A stretch of 37,888 bases of DNA from Diphasiastrum complanatum (taxonomy: Eukaryota; Streptophyta; Lycopodiopsida; Lycopodiales; Lycopodiaceae), in NCBI GenBank assembly GCA_029204225.1, contig MU831836.1:64001-101888 (forward strand), given 5' to 3'. The position numbers and the translations under genes are program-made. Numbering within the stretch: the first letter of the stretch is position 1; every line of letters begins with the position of its first letter. The notes beneath the pieces were generated by a model. The model was not told the origin of the DNA and made no database searches. It saw only the letters and a program-made list of their open reading frames with translations. Positions 20,028 to 31,914 of the stretch are shown piece by piece.

Positions 20028-20351
20028 TTATGCGGAATAATCCGAACGCCATCTCTCCGAAGTGCACATGCAATTTCAGACCGGATGTGCAATTCTGCAC
20101 TCATGCTGATTGAATAGAGTTTGAGTCTTGCAGCTAGTCCTGACTATATATCGGCTACCACTTACTTCTACAAACTTCTACCGCAATTAGTATTAGTTTC
20201 ATGCCACTACCTAGTGTTCCATTGTTCAAGCTTCAAACTGCTGTTTCCAATGAATTCCACCACCGACCTAGGCGATACATGGCTCTAGAGGCAACTACTC
20301 AAGCCTCTCTACTCTGCTGTGCGGCCTCCCCCAGTTGTTGAATTCACAGAT

Positions 20352-20357
20352 AATAAA
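20352..20357 (+). terminator. Possible polyadenylation signal
   Basis: AATAAA lies about 325 bases after the stop codon of the ART-like gene. The motif is common in AT-rich DNA, so support is weak. Confidence 0.3.
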
Positions 20358-20492
20358 CAAGCCCATTGTTGAAGTTCACATTTTAGTGTTAAACTTTTAT
20401 GTTTTATTTTGAAATTTGTTAATCATTCAAAATCATCTAGTTTTAATTATAAACTAGCGAAGTTTGCCCACTTTTTGAAAATATTTTGGTAA

Positions 20493-20556
20493 GGGAGGCC
20501 GCCCTCCCCTCCCACATGCTCAGCTGAGCATGACGTTTGCCCGCCCACTTGGGCGG
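20493..20556. repeat. Cluster of three perfect palindromes
   Basis: GGGAGG-CCGC-CCTCCC at 20493-20508, the 18-bp perfect palindrome CATGCTCAGCTGAGCATG at 20515-20532, and CCGCCC-ACTT-GGGCGG at 20541-20556. They lie in a GC-rich island within AT-rich sequence. A weaker GCAGC...GCTGC stem follows near 20597. Function is unknown; transposon termini or a structured transcript end are possible. Confidence 0.85.
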
Positions 20557-21175
20557 ACATATATTAAAATAAAATTGAAAAGAAAAGGGTCCCAAGCAGC
20601 GCTCATGCTGCCCGTGAACACTAAAATTTTAATTATAATAGATTTCAAGTTTTAAGGTTCTATTTTATTTGAATTTTTTTTACAACAGGCAAGACCAGTG
20701 GTAAAGTTTTTTTTCTTTCTTTTTTTAAGATTGACGATGTCTTCATGACATCTTACCATGAACATGTATCTCAACTTTGGTATGCAAGATGGTGTGTAAG
20801 TTGTTTCTGAACCATATTGAGTTCGATTGAAATCAAATATTCGGCATTGAATTTTCGCGCAAATTTCAAAGCCAATGCAATTTCAAAAATCCAAAATGAA
20901 CATTTTTTTTAAGAAAAAAAATCAATTTTTTTATTATGTTTTCCAACTTAGGAGTAAAAAATGGTAGTCTTTCAGCTTTCTCAAAATATAACCAAATTTC
21001 ACAGGTTCATTATACGATATGTATGAGTGATAGCCATATTGTTATCTATAAAGAGACATCGATATTCCAATAAAAAGTCGAATATAAGTATCAAACATAA
21101 CAAATATAGTCAATATTGTGTGAAAATTAAAACAAAACCAATGTCATGAAATGGGAGCTCTAACATTGAAAAAAG
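20557..21175. other. AT-rich spacer, no gene
   Basis: Homopolymer-rich sequence with no supported frame. The last bases before 21176 may be the decayed 3' end of the adjacent minus-strand copia. Confidence 0.35.
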
Positions 21176-22491
21176 TTAGTTGATAATATGTCCTTCATGA
21201 CTAATAAAGTTGTTTTTTCTAACAAAACATATGGCTTTTTTGAATAGATCACCAATCATGTTTTCATGCGGAATGTTGTCAATCATCTTGTAGAGTATGC
21301 CAAAATTCCTACTTGACGAGATGTATCTTAGGACCCTTTTGGCCATTTTCCAATGTGACACAAGAGGACTTTGCATATATTGGCTCAACTTACCAACACT
21401 ATAACTAAGATCAAGTCTAGTTATAGATAAGCAGATCAAGGAGCCTATAAGCCTTCTATAGAGAGTGATGTCCTCAAAGGATACTTCATCATCTCTTATA
21501 GATGCCTTTACACTTTGCTCCATTGATGTCTCAATGCCTTTACTATTCTTCATTCCAAATCTATCTAGGATGGATGTAGCATATTTAGATCGACATATAA
21601 AGCTAAAATCCAATCCTGTTACAACTTCTATTCCTAGAATGAAGTGCAATTGGCCGAGTTCAATCACCTTTAACACTTTAGATAAAGCAATTTTAACATC
21701 TCTTATTCCATCTAGATTATTTCCACTTAAGATAATGTCATCCATGTAAAAAACAAGCACAATGATCTTTCCATCATTAAACCTCATGTATAATGAAAGA
21801 TCATAAGAGCTCAATACAAAATTAATGAAAATAAGAAAAGAGTTAAGCCGGGAGTACCAAGCTCTAGGTGCTTGCTTGAGTACAAATAGATTCCTCTTCA
21901 AAAAATATACTTTCTATTCAAGTTTTTTCTTGATGAAGCCCTCAAGTTTCCTCATGTAGATTTCTTCTTCCAAATAGCTATTGAGGAAAGCATTTGTAAC
22001 ATCAAATTGGAAAAGCATCCAATTGAAAGTTGTTGCAAGACTAATGATCAATCTTATTGTAACTAGCTTAGCCACAAGAGCAAAAGCTTCATCATAATCA
22101 ATGTCTTTAGTTTGCAAAAAATCTTTTGCTACAAACCTTGCTTTATACTTACTTATTGATCCACCTTGGTTATACTTCAATCTATACACCCACTTGCAAT
22201 CAAGTGGCTTCTCTTCCCTTGAGAAAGATCAACAAGTTCCCAAGTATGATTCTCCATGAGAGCATCATACTCCACTTGCATAGCATCCATCCAACTTCTT
22301 GATCTACAAGAATCTTCATAGCAAGTTGGTTCATCAGGTATTGAAGTAAGAAGAGTATATGAAGTGAAAGATTGAGTGTCTTCTCTTTTATCACCTTTTC
22401 CAATGTATGTGAGCCTTGATGGCTCAGCCCTTGCTCTAGTGGATCTTCTGTCATGAATATATAGGATCAGAGAGCTAAGCTCTGATACCAT
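21176..22491 (-). pseudogene. Ty1/copia RT fragment, deletion derivative
   Basis: Read from 22491 downward: the connection region and RT start (EPSRLTY; WMDAMQVEYDALMENHTWEL), then 22189-21914 (KYKARFVAKDFLQ, IDYDEAFALVAKLVTIR, FQFDVTNAFLNSYLEEEIYM), then 21901-21176 (LKQAPRAWYSRLNSF, catalytic VFYMDDIILSGN, LGIE, SQYMQSP). RNase H is reduced: after FGILYK the frame jumps to a tail (IGDLFKKAICFVRKNNF), so its catalytic core is deleted. Two frameshifts separate the blocks. A copia PBS abuts the right end at 22479-22490, meaning gag, protease and integrase are absent between PBS and pol. This is a deletion derivative that could not act alone. Confidence 0.88.
22479..22490 (-). promoter_or_regulatory. 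Copia primer binding site (minus strand)
   Basis: GCTCTGATACCA is the exact reverse complement of the canonical copia PBS. A near copy, GCTCAGATACCA, lies at 22551-22562, 72 bases away, and the sequences after both begin TGT(A/C)GGAAAATC-like. The LTR should lie to the right. Confidence 0.7.
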
Positions 22492-23016
22492 GTAGGAAAA
22501 TCAAAGAAATCGACTGATATCGGATTAGAACAGGTCTGAGAGAAACAGATGCTCAGATACCATGTCGAAAATCAATGGAAACGTGGTGCAGCGGAAGTGG
22601 AGCAGGTCGTGATGGATCGGAAGTGTGGCAGTTACCAGCAAGAGAGTTAAAGATGAATCGAATAATAACAATGCGCAATAGAACAGAGTAGTAGTGGAAC
22701 GATACACTCTGATTGATATCAAAAATGTGATTACAAGAGCGTGAACTTGGGCGCAAATCAGTGGTCACCAATACCAGGCTTCAGCTGAAAATCGTTGATG
22801 GCAGAATATTGGAATACATAAAAAAAAAACTAACTTAATCTACAATAACTTAACCACTCATCATCGTTACAGAATACTGTCAAAATCATTGTTACAAAAG
22901 ATGCATGTCAGGGCGTTGACTCTATCATTGATGATTAAAAGTCAGTTGATCAGTGCATTGGAATCCTAAGTTAATCTACTTACAGTCCCACAAAAGGCAG
23001 CCGTTATTTTAACAGT
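22492..23016. other. Probable copia LTR remnant, undefined ends
   Basis: By position this should be the 5' LTR of the minus-strand copia. I could not fix its far end or find a matching second copy. No gene is seen. Confidence 0.35.
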
Positions 23017-23061
23017 ATGTGGGTCGGATTTTCTAATCAACGGTATCGGATAGTTTACAAA

Positions 23062-23115
23062 GGGTCGGAATTATACACTGGGTCGGAATTATACGCAGGG
23101 TCGGATTTATACAAA
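23062..23115 (+). repeat. Three 18-bp tandem repeats before gypsy protease
   Basis: GGGTCGGAATTATACACT-type units repeat at 23062, 23080 and 23098, coding GSELYT, GSELYA and GSDLYK. A partial unit follows at 23116 and another GGGTCGGAT occurs near 23020. Confidence 0.9.
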
Positions 23116-23553
23116 GGGTCAGTTTCAGATATTAGTGCTATCATAGGAGATCATACTATAGATAGAATATTAATAGACTCAGGATCCAGTATCAACTTAA
23201 TAACAGAAACAATGGTTAAGGAATTAGGACTAGGAAAATAGATACATCCTATCACTTACCATGAAATTCATTTGGCAGACGCATCCAAATGTATACCAGT
23301 AGGGGAGCTAAAAGGTATTAGCGTAGTTATAGAGACAGAGACGTTTGTTATGAATTTCTTTGTCATAAACCTAGTAGATACACCACCTTATTCAATATTA
23401 TTTGGACGACCATGGCTATATCAAGCAGATGCTATTATAAATTGGTCTACCAAACAGATATTTTTTCCAGGCATTCTCACAGCCAGTCCAATAGGGGGTC
23501 ACCTTTTGAGATGCGGTGAGGAGTTAGCTAAATGTTATGTCCATGACCAATAA

Positions 23554-24037
23554 GTAGGATTCAATATACTCCTAGTCTTGGATACACGGTACTCCAGTAA
23601 ATCAAGCTGCTAGTTATGCCACGTCATACTAGATGTAACCCGAAAGTAACTAATATCTTTGTGAGGCCCAAAACACACTAAATGGAGTTTAAACAAGGTA
23701 TGAGACAGTGTATGCATGTGTAGAGTTATCAATAGCAATTCTATGAATAGGTGGTCCATGCATAGGACTCTATTCTAGGTGAATTTATGTATAGGGAACT
23801 TATGGCTATGTGCCCAGGTTGCTTTTGGCTCTGTATTTTGAGGCCAAACTCGCCCTACTCCTCATTGTGATCATTGATTCATTGTCAGGGTTTCACTCTA
23901 CATTCATGCTTCTTGTTTTTTGGCTTGGGGGTGAAGCTTCTAGAGTTAATTGGTTGCTTCTACTTGGTTGGGTGGTTGCTCCATAGTGTGTTTTCCATTG
24001 TGTTTTGTCTTGTAAGCAGGATCTTAGGGAGCTTCCC
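23554..24037 (+). other. Unrelated sequence interrupting gypsy pol
   Basis: No gypsy coding is seen between the protease spacer and the RT block starting PAESWINFIECYEIDEDEE. The last 76 bases (23963-24038) recur at 28303-28379. It is probably a small insertion or rearranged retrotransposon piece. Confidence 0.5.
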
Positions 24038-24038
24038 T
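23963..24038 (+). repeat. 76-bp repeat, copy 1
   Basis: Nearly identical to 28303-28379, sharing CCATAGTGTGTTTTCCATTG and GTCTTGTAAGCAGGATCTTA with only a few differences. It is in the same orientation, 4.3 kb apart. Confidence 0.9.
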
Positions 24039-26415
24039 CACACTAGACCTGCTGAATCTTGGATCAATTTCATAGAGTGCTATGAGATTGATGAGGATGA
24101 GGAAATACCAATAACATCCGAGTCAAGGAAAGTTCTAGGTAAAACCAGAGCAAGCCTGACCGAAGGGATGGTAAATAAAACAAATTATGTAGAAATAGAA
24201 ATTAATAAAGGTAAAATTTTGAATTTATATAAACACCAATCGGACCAGGAACGTGAAGAGTATATATTACTTCTTCAAAAATACCACAATGTATTTGCTT
24301 GGTCGATGGATGATTTAATAGGAATACCAGTTAAATGGGACGAACATAGAATAGATCTTATTCATGGAACAATACCTGTTAGACAACGCCAATATAGATT
24401 GAATCCAAAGTACTCATTGTTAGTTAAAGATGAATTAGATAGATGTCTTAGAGCGGGTATTATATATCATGTTCTAAGCAGTGAGTGGGTGTCACCAATA
24501 GTTATAGTACCTAAGAAGAGGACGGGCAAGATTAGAGTTTGCCAAGATTTTAGAAAACTAAATGCTGCTACAGCAAAGGATGATATCTGTCGTATACAGA
24601 TACTATTCTTGACCAGGTAGCTGGTCATGAACGTCATAGCTTTTTAGATGGATTCTCAAGTTATAACCAAGTTTTTATAAAAGAGGAAGATAGATCCAAG
24701 ACCACTCTCACCACTGATTGGGGGATGTACGCGTATACGTGAATGCCCTTTGGTCTTTGTAATGCACCTGCCACATTTCAACATATGATGACAAATATTT
24801 TTCAAAAAAATTTAAGGAAGTTTTTAGAAATTTTCATGGATGACTTTTGTGTCTATTCATCAACTAAAGATCATTTAGACGCATTAGAAAAAACATTGAG
24901 AAGATGTCAAGAGACATCTCTTAAATTGCATCCAGCCAAGTGTTACTTCGGGATGAGGGAAGGCATCCTGTTAGGACATAAAATTTCAAAAGACGGTATA
25001 CAAGACGACATCAAAAAAGTAAAAATGATTTTAGAGTTATCAGAACCAATTAATCTACGAGAGCTTAGAGGTTTTCTAGGAACGTACGTTATTATCGTAG
25101 GATAATTAAGAATTATGCCATAGTAGTAACTCCTTTAACAAGTTTATTAAAAAAGTCTGCTGAGTACCATTGGTCACAGAACCATCAGCAAGCCTTTGAT
25201 CAATTGAAAAAGTCATTAGCAGAAGCCACTAAAGTTAGACCTCCAAATTAGGCTAAACAGTTCCATGTATATGTAGATACATCATCGTTTACAATAGGTG
25301 TAGTGCTTAGTCAGAAAGATGACCAAAATACAGATTACCCAATTTATTATGCGGGTAGGCAACTCGCTGCATCAGAAAAGAATTATTTCGCTACAGAGCG
25401 AGAAGCACTAGGAATGATTTATTCAGTAAAGAAATTTAGACATTATCTTTTAGGATACTCTTTCGTTTTTCACGTAGATCACTATGCATTGAAACATTTA
25501 GTGAATAAACCTGATCTTTTGGGTAGGGTAGCTAGATGGGTATTATTATTAGATGAGTTTAACTATGAAGTGGAATTAAGAAGAGGCAAGGATCATCAAA
25601 ATGTGGATTCTATATCCTGCCTCCAAACGAGAAATCAGTTTGAACCCATTTCTGATGAATTTCTGGATGAACATATAATAATGTCCATCAATTTATATGA
25701 CATTATTAAATTTTTATAGGACCTTATTTATCCTGAACATTTTAATAAACAGCAAAAAATTGTTTTTCTTTCAAAAGTAGGACCTTATACGATTATAAAT
25801 AGGATATTGTATAAGTTAGGAGCTGATCATAGTCTCCACCAATGTTTAGAACCAATGGAGACAACCGTTGTAATAAGTGCATTACATGAGGAAGATTCGG
25901 GAGGGTCACTATGCTCTTAAAAACACTGCAAAAAAAATTTTCAATGCTAAATATTGGTGGCCTACCGTCTATAGAGATGTTAAATTATTCATTCAAAGAT
26001 GTGATCTTGTCAGAGGATGGGGAAACTCAGCTTCACGACACATTGGCCGCTTACTCCAATTATTCCCTTAGCACCATTTAAGAAGTGGGGGATAGATTTT
26101 GTAGGGCCTATCAAACCGATCACGAGTAAAACTCGTCGTCATTACATTCTCGTTGCCACGGACTATGCTTCCAAGATGATAGAGGCCGAAGCCACAATTA
26201 AGAACGATGCTAAGACTGTAGCAAAGTTTTTATTCCAACATTACCACGCAATATGGATGTCCCTTAGAACTCGTTAGCGATAGAGAAACCCATTTTCTTA
26301 ATCAGACCATCGAGGCCATGTTGTCATATTTTTCTATTACACATCGCCAAACCACTCCATATAATCCAAAAGTGAATGGGCTTACAGAGCGGGCAAATGG
26401 ACCTCTGTGTAAAAT

Positions 26416-28302
26416 TTATTCTCAACAGATATTTGAATTCTTTTGTAATGTCGCTCATTTTTTCATTCCAATAGATAGTTGGCACTCATATTTCCATTCC
26501 AATGTGATGATGGCATTCATAATTGAAGTTGGCTTCCATTCTCGTAAAAGGAATGCATATGTAAACATTTTGCTATTTTTTTTTATTCAAATTTGGGGAT
26601 GGCGGTCATATTCTAGATCCAGTGAAAATATTGCTCTTTTCGTAACCAATGGAGAGAATATTTTTGAATTTAGTATGGAGTATCATAACAGCATAGTAAG
26701 CACACTATGAAAGCTTGAAAAAATCAGTTATGGAGTAGAAGACAAAAGCAAGAGAGAGATGACTTCAAAGCTCACTACGTAGTACAATCTACCTTGTACC
26801 ATGCCAAGGACGAGGGATCCCTTATGGGATCACGTGACCTTCTTATTGCACCTCTAGCATAAAAAGGTGGACTTGTAGATATTGCAGCATCTCTTACACA
26901 AGTGGCACTTCTTGGATTAGGGCACACCCATATCATCAATGTGGATACAATGTTGCTCCTTGCCAGTAGCACTAGCATCATTGGCAGTGACAAGAAACCG
27001 AACGAAGGAGAATGAGGTTGTTCCTTCGATGAGGACATGCAAATACTAATTTGTAAACCCTTGACTCCTATAAGTAGTACAATAAAAGCTCAAAGGTTAC
27101 TAGTTTCATTTTAATTGGAATAGAAGTAAATTTGATCAGAATTTAAGTTTGAGAGTTCTATATTGGATCAACCTAATCTTAGTTTGAGTACTAGGATTTG
27201 AGAGAGGTTGATTGAGTAAATGAAATTATGTAATTAGAGGTAAGTTGGATTGAAGAATTCTTGAGATTGAATGTTATTCGTCTCAAAGATTTTTTGGATA
27301 TGTTATTTACTCATGAGATATAGAAAATATTTTGTAGCTGAGTTACAATTTCTTAGTGAGATATGTGGGTAACATATGTGGGTTCTGGAGGAATCTTCCA
27401 TATAAGAATGTGTTTATGTACTGGGTCATAGTGAGATTATTCTCATATGTGCACGATTAACTTGTATGAATCTACTGTGTAATCCTAGTTACTAAGGTTA
27501 TCTTAACCTAGTCGGTGAATATGCACATATGATCAAGTATAGTTTTGACATATACTTGTAGAGTTAACAAAACTTTGTATAAAAGATTTATGGATTGACT
27601 TATAAATGATTTGGATAAGGATCTAAATGTGGTGTTATACTAGTATAATTGAATTCTTCACCTAGACATTTGAGATTTCTGAGTCATTGACAATTAACTT
27701 GAGTAGTTGATTACTCTAGAGTGAAGTTAATTGGTTAAAATGATCAGTGTGATGTGGATTCACCAAAAACTGACGGTTTTGAATTATATGGCTTGTATGA
27801 TTAGTGATCATTTTGGGTTCATCAGTTAAAATTATGTGCATTGGATATAGTGTACTCGTGGGATAGAGTGTTCCTTAGTTAAGGAATAGACTCAACTCAT
27901 TAGTGATTGTATCACAGAGCACTCAAATGGATAACGAATCATAATGAATCCAAGAATAATAACTGAATTGATATTCAGCGGGACTTTGGATATCTAGGTG
28001 TGATTCTGGATTGTAATCTAAATATTTTGTAGTTGAAGATAATTGACATTTTGGTATGCGTTCAGTTTTTAATTACCAGTTGTTTATAGAACTTGAATCT
28101 TGCACTTCAGTCCAAGAATCCTATTTGAAGAATATTCCTAAATCCAGTATTTTCTTAGTGGAAAGATTTTGGAATGATTCTTATTTTTCTGAGTTATGTA
28201 GAACATATACTCCATTATCTTGTAAATGATTAAGTATGATTTTGATTCCAGAAAATTATGATTGACGAATCACAAAAATCTAAATATTTATGATTGATGG
28301 AT
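26416..28302. other. Noncoding sequence inside the split gypsy integrase
   Basis: No credible gene is seen on either strand. The sequence is AT-rich, consistent with LTR or leader sequence of the copia whose RNase H remains at 28440. No LTR ends could be fixed. Confidence 0.4.
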
Positions 28303-28379
28303 CTTGGTTGGGGTGGTTGTTCCATAGTGTGTTTTCCATTGTGTATTGTCTTGTAAGCAGGATCTTAGAGAGCTTCTCT
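28303..28379 (+). repeat. 76-bp repeat, copy 2
   Basis: Partner of 23963-24038. It lies just before the plus-strand copia RNase H remnant. Confidence 0.9.
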
Positions 28380-28439
28380 TTTATTTCAATTAACAAAAGA
28401 TTTTGGTTTGTGTTATTCTCGTGATGTAGGGTTCAAAAT

Positions 28440-28912
28440 GCTTTCCTACAATGTTGCTAGTTGGGCATCCCTCAAGGACGACCGCAACAATGTCTAAGGA
28501 GGATGCACCATCGTGTCAGGAGTAGCAATTCTTTGGGTCAGCAAGAAGTAGACCATTGTGGCTTAGTCATCCTGTGAAGCAGAGTACATAGCAGTAGCAA
28601 AGATGGCCAATGAAATAATTTGGCTCAAACAGTTCCTTGACGAACTAGGCGAAAAGAAGAACGAACCCCTGGATTTGCAGATGGACAACACATCTGCAAT
28701 ACATCTGACAAAAGACCCTGTGTTTCACTCAAGGGACAAAACACATTGCGATCACGTACCACTTGATAAGAGATCTGATCGAGAAGAAGATGTTGTAGAC
28801 TACTTTCATTGGAACAAAGGAGATGATAGCTAACATTTTCACAAGGCCTTAGACAAAGGTCAGTTTGAGAAACAGAGGAGCATTCTTGGAGTCCGTCAAG
28901 CTATCATGCTTT
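28440..28912 (+). pseudogene. Copia RNase H remnant
   Basis: Recognisable blocks are WASLKDDRNN, SSCEAEYIAVAKMANEIIWL, LQMDNTSAIHLTKDPVFHSR and the tail KALDKGQFEKQRSILGV. Two stops (in NNV*GG and IVA*SS) and a late frameshift break it. Reverse transcriptase and everything upstream are missing. A purine tract follows at 28913-28921 (GAGAGGGAG), so the 3' LTR should begin at about 28923. Confidence 0.88.
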
Positions 28913-29165
28913 GAGAGGGAGTTGAAGAAACAAAATGTTTCTATTTTTAAAGCCTTGCTAGCTCTCCCACTCTGATTTTGATAGAAAAGACACACAAAAA
29001 CGAGATCGTGTAGTTGACATTGAATAGTCTGAGTGAGTCACATCAAATATTTGTGACAAGTATAGCTACAAGAGAGAACCTTCCAACCTATGAGGAACTA
29101 GGTGGATTGCTTTTGCAGGAAGAGCAACATCAAGACAACTTGAATCATTGTAACAGGGGCTATGA
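28913..29165 (+). mobile_element. PPT and probable start of a copia 3' LTR
   Basis: GAGAGGGAGT precedes TGAAGAAACAAAATG, a plausible LTR start. The LTR seems cut short by the oppositely oriented copia that begins near 29166. No matching 5' LTR is seen. Confidence 0.4.
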
Positions 29166-31914
29166 TCAAGCTCTTGCAGTTAGCGGATGAGGAGGAAGAT
29201 TTGGGTCATGAAAGGTATCATAAAGAGTTGCAAGAGAGATTAGGATTCGAATAGTTACCATCTTTGCCACGGGTGCAAAGGTCTCATCATAGTCAATACC
29301 ATATTCTTGAGCATACCCCTTTGCCACCAACCTTGCCTTGTACTTGTTGATTGATCCATCTTGATTTGTCTTGATCTTGAAGATCCACTTACAACCAATT
29401 GCCTTCTTGTCCTTTGGAAGCTTTACCAACCTCCATGTGTTGCTTTTGATGAGTGCTTGATGCTCATGATCCATGGCTTGGATCCATTCCTTCTTTTGAA
29501 TTGCTTCACCTACACAAGTGGTTCATCAAAAGAGGTAAGAAAAGCAAGGTTAGAGTTGTCCACCACTTGCTTTCCTTTTTCATCATAGGTTAGCCTTGAT
29601 GGCTTAGCCCTTTGCCTTTGAGTCTTCCTTGAAGTTTGCTTTGGAGTGGCATCTCCATCTTCCATCCAAGACATCTTGCACATCATGATGATTAGTAGGC
29701 ACATCAACATCAACATCAACAACATTGGAAACATTCTCTTCATGAAAGATGACATCCCTACTTATGACAACTTTCTTTGTAGAAGGAATGTACACTTTGT
29801 AAGCCTTGCTTACTTCACTATAGCCAACAAACACACCCTTCTTTGATGAAGGATCTTCTTTAGTTCTATCATCAAGTGTGATATTGACAAAACATGTACA
29901 TCCAAAGATCCTACAATGCTTGACACTCGGCTTCTACCATAAAGAACCTCATGAGGAGTTTTACCATCCAAGGAAGCACTTGTCCATCTATTACATAGAT
30001 AGTTAGCACATGCTAAAGCTTCCCCCCAAAAAGACTTAGCAAGATTAGCATGTAGTCTCATTGCCTTGGCACATTCACAAAGGGTTCTATTCTTCCTCTC
30101 GGCCACTCCATTTTGTTGTGGAGTCCTAGGGACTAGACATCTCCCTCTTAATCCCATGTGCTATACAAAAGTCTTTGAACCTATTTGAGGTGTATTCCCC
30201 TCCATTATCAGATCTTAAGCATTTGATCTTTGTATTGAATTGGTTTTCCATTTCATTCTTGAACTTGACAAATGCAGCAAACACTTCATCCTTACTTTTA
30301 AGAAGATAGATCCAAGTATACCTACTAAAGTCATCAATGAAAGTTGCATACATCTTTGCCCCACCATTGCTAGTTGTACTAGAAGAATGAATATCAGAAT
30401 GCACAAGTTGAAAAGCTTCTTTAGATCTAGAAGTAGATCTAGAATAAGCAAGTCTATGAGATTTGGACAAGGCACAATGTTCACAAACACTATTGTTTGC
30501 AACAAGACTTTTAGGGAGACCAAGAACAAGCTCTTTCTTTGCCATTACCTCCAAAGATTTGAAGTTGGGATGGCCCAACCTCTTGTGCCAAACTTCTTGG
30601 TTTGTCAATTGCTCCCTAGCCATACATCCTTCATGATTAGAGATCACACATGCATCAAGCTTGAAAAGTTTACCATGCCTCCTACCTTGAGCAATCAAGG
30701 ATCCACATTTACTTATCAAACATGCATCTCCAATGAACTCCACATCAAGTCCTTTGTCAATCATTTGACTTACACTAAGCAAATTCTTAGTGATTGAAGG
30801 AATGTACAAAACATTTTCAAGATTTGCTTTCCTATTTGTTGAAAGGGAAATAGGAATAGTGCCTATGCCTTTGATGTCACATTGACCATCATTTGCAGTG
30901 TAGATGATGTTTACCTTCTCCCTCATAAGACAATAAGGATGTAAAGTATTCCTTATGTCTTGTCATGTGAGATGAGGCTCCACTATCAATCCACCAAGGA
31001 TCATTATCATCTATGTTGGCTAACAAAACTTGAAGTCATAACAAGTGATTCACATGTGTTATGTTCTTCCTCATCTATTGTAAGATTTCCTTGCCTCTCT
31101 CCTTGCTCTCTTTTTCTTCTTATAACATTCATTTGCAAAATGACCTTTTATCCCACAATAAAAGCACTTGAACTTTGACTTATTGTTCTTAGTAGAAGAG
31201 GAAGAGGAAGAGTGATCATCATGATCAAAGTACCACCTTTGGACCATTTCCCTTTGCCTTTACCTTTGCCTTGAATTTGCCTTTTGTGAAGAAAGCCTCT
31301 TCACCTCCACCTTGCAAGGATGCACCATCAAGCTTTGATTGCAACCTATGTTCTTCAGCCAATAAGATTTCTTGCAAGTCAACCACACTTGGCAAGACTC
31401 TTTGAATGGCAAAACTTTGCACAAGGTTAGCATGTTCATTTAGCAAACCATTCAACATAACTTGGACTATTTCAACCATCTTTTATGTTCTCATCAATGC
31501 ATGCTAAATCATCACTTAGGGACTTAACTCTCAAGATAAATGCATGAGCACTTTCACCATCTCTTTGCCTACTAGAAAATATTTGTCTCCTTAGGGTCAA
31601 TACCCTAGATGTGGACTTTGATTCAAAAGAGCTTCTTTAAGGCATTCCCAGCCTCACTTGCACTTTGACACTTTCCAACTTCCTTGAGAAGTTCATTTGT
31701 AACATTCATTTTAATGATATGAAGAGCCCTTTTGGCCTTCTTATCAAACCTTTGTAGCTCTTGAAGTGTGAGAGGGTCTCTCTTCAATTTCTGCAACTAT
31801 GTCCATGAGTTCATTCAACTCAAGTAAGGACTCCATCCTCACTTTCCAAGTAGAGTAGTTTGCTGAACTCAACTTTCACTAGACTCTAGCATGATCCACC
31901 ATTGGAAGCCATGA
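29166..31914 (-). pseudogene. Ty1/copia gag-pol truncated in RT
   Basis: Read from 31914 down: a decayed gag start, a gag segment at 31479-31225 (VMLNGLLNEHANLVQSFAIQ), the zinc knuckle CFYCGIKGHFA near 31160, a protease block near 30990 (WWIDSGASSH-like), then one long frame 30926-30126 covering the protease end and integrase (VWHKRLGHPNFKSLEVMAKK, HSDIHSSST, FIDDFSRYTWIYLLKSKDEV, LRSDNGGEYTSNRF). Frame 30157-29810 adds PQQNGVAERKNRTLCECAKA with the Glu. Frames 29834-29510 form the connection. RT begins at 29474 ([20 protein letters not shown]) but stops after [11 protein letters not shown] at about 29225, before the YVDD box. The protein is close to the element at 7.7-13.2 kb. Several frameshifts make it dead. 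Confidence 0.92.

Larger units (their letters stand above)
23017..26415 (+). pseudogene. Ty3/gypsy pol, 5' part (protease to integrase core)
   Basis: Domains in order: aspartic protease IDRILIDSGSSINLI (23150-23210); a spacer block PPYSILFGRPWLYQADAIIN (about 23382-23441); reverse transcriptase from 24038 (SEWVSPIVIVPKKRTGKIRV, VCQDFRKLNAA, MPFGLCNAPATFQ, catalytic FMDDFCVYS near 24834); RNase H (FHVYVDTSSFTIGVVLSQ, ATEREALGMIYSVKKFRHYL); integrase zinc finger (HYALKNTAKKIF, YWWPT) and core (WGIDFVGPI, SDRETHF, NGLTERANG), so Asp, Asp and Glu are all present. It is broken by stops at 23239, 24740 and 25249 and by frameshifts near 24590, 25085, 25860, 26040 and 26270. About 480 bp of unrelated sequence separates the protease block from RT. 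Gag and the 5' LTR are not found. The frame ends abruptly at about 26415 and resumes at about 36528. Confidence 0.92.

Noticed and set aside
20381-20632. Possible inverted repeat around TTTTAGTGTT near 20386 and its complement near 20620
   Set aside because: Only about 12 bases match, flanks diverge and no target duplication is visible.
26775-27038. Minus-strand 87-codon frame in the noncoding stretch inside gypsy
   Set aside because: No motif, no context and ordinary length for chance in this composition.
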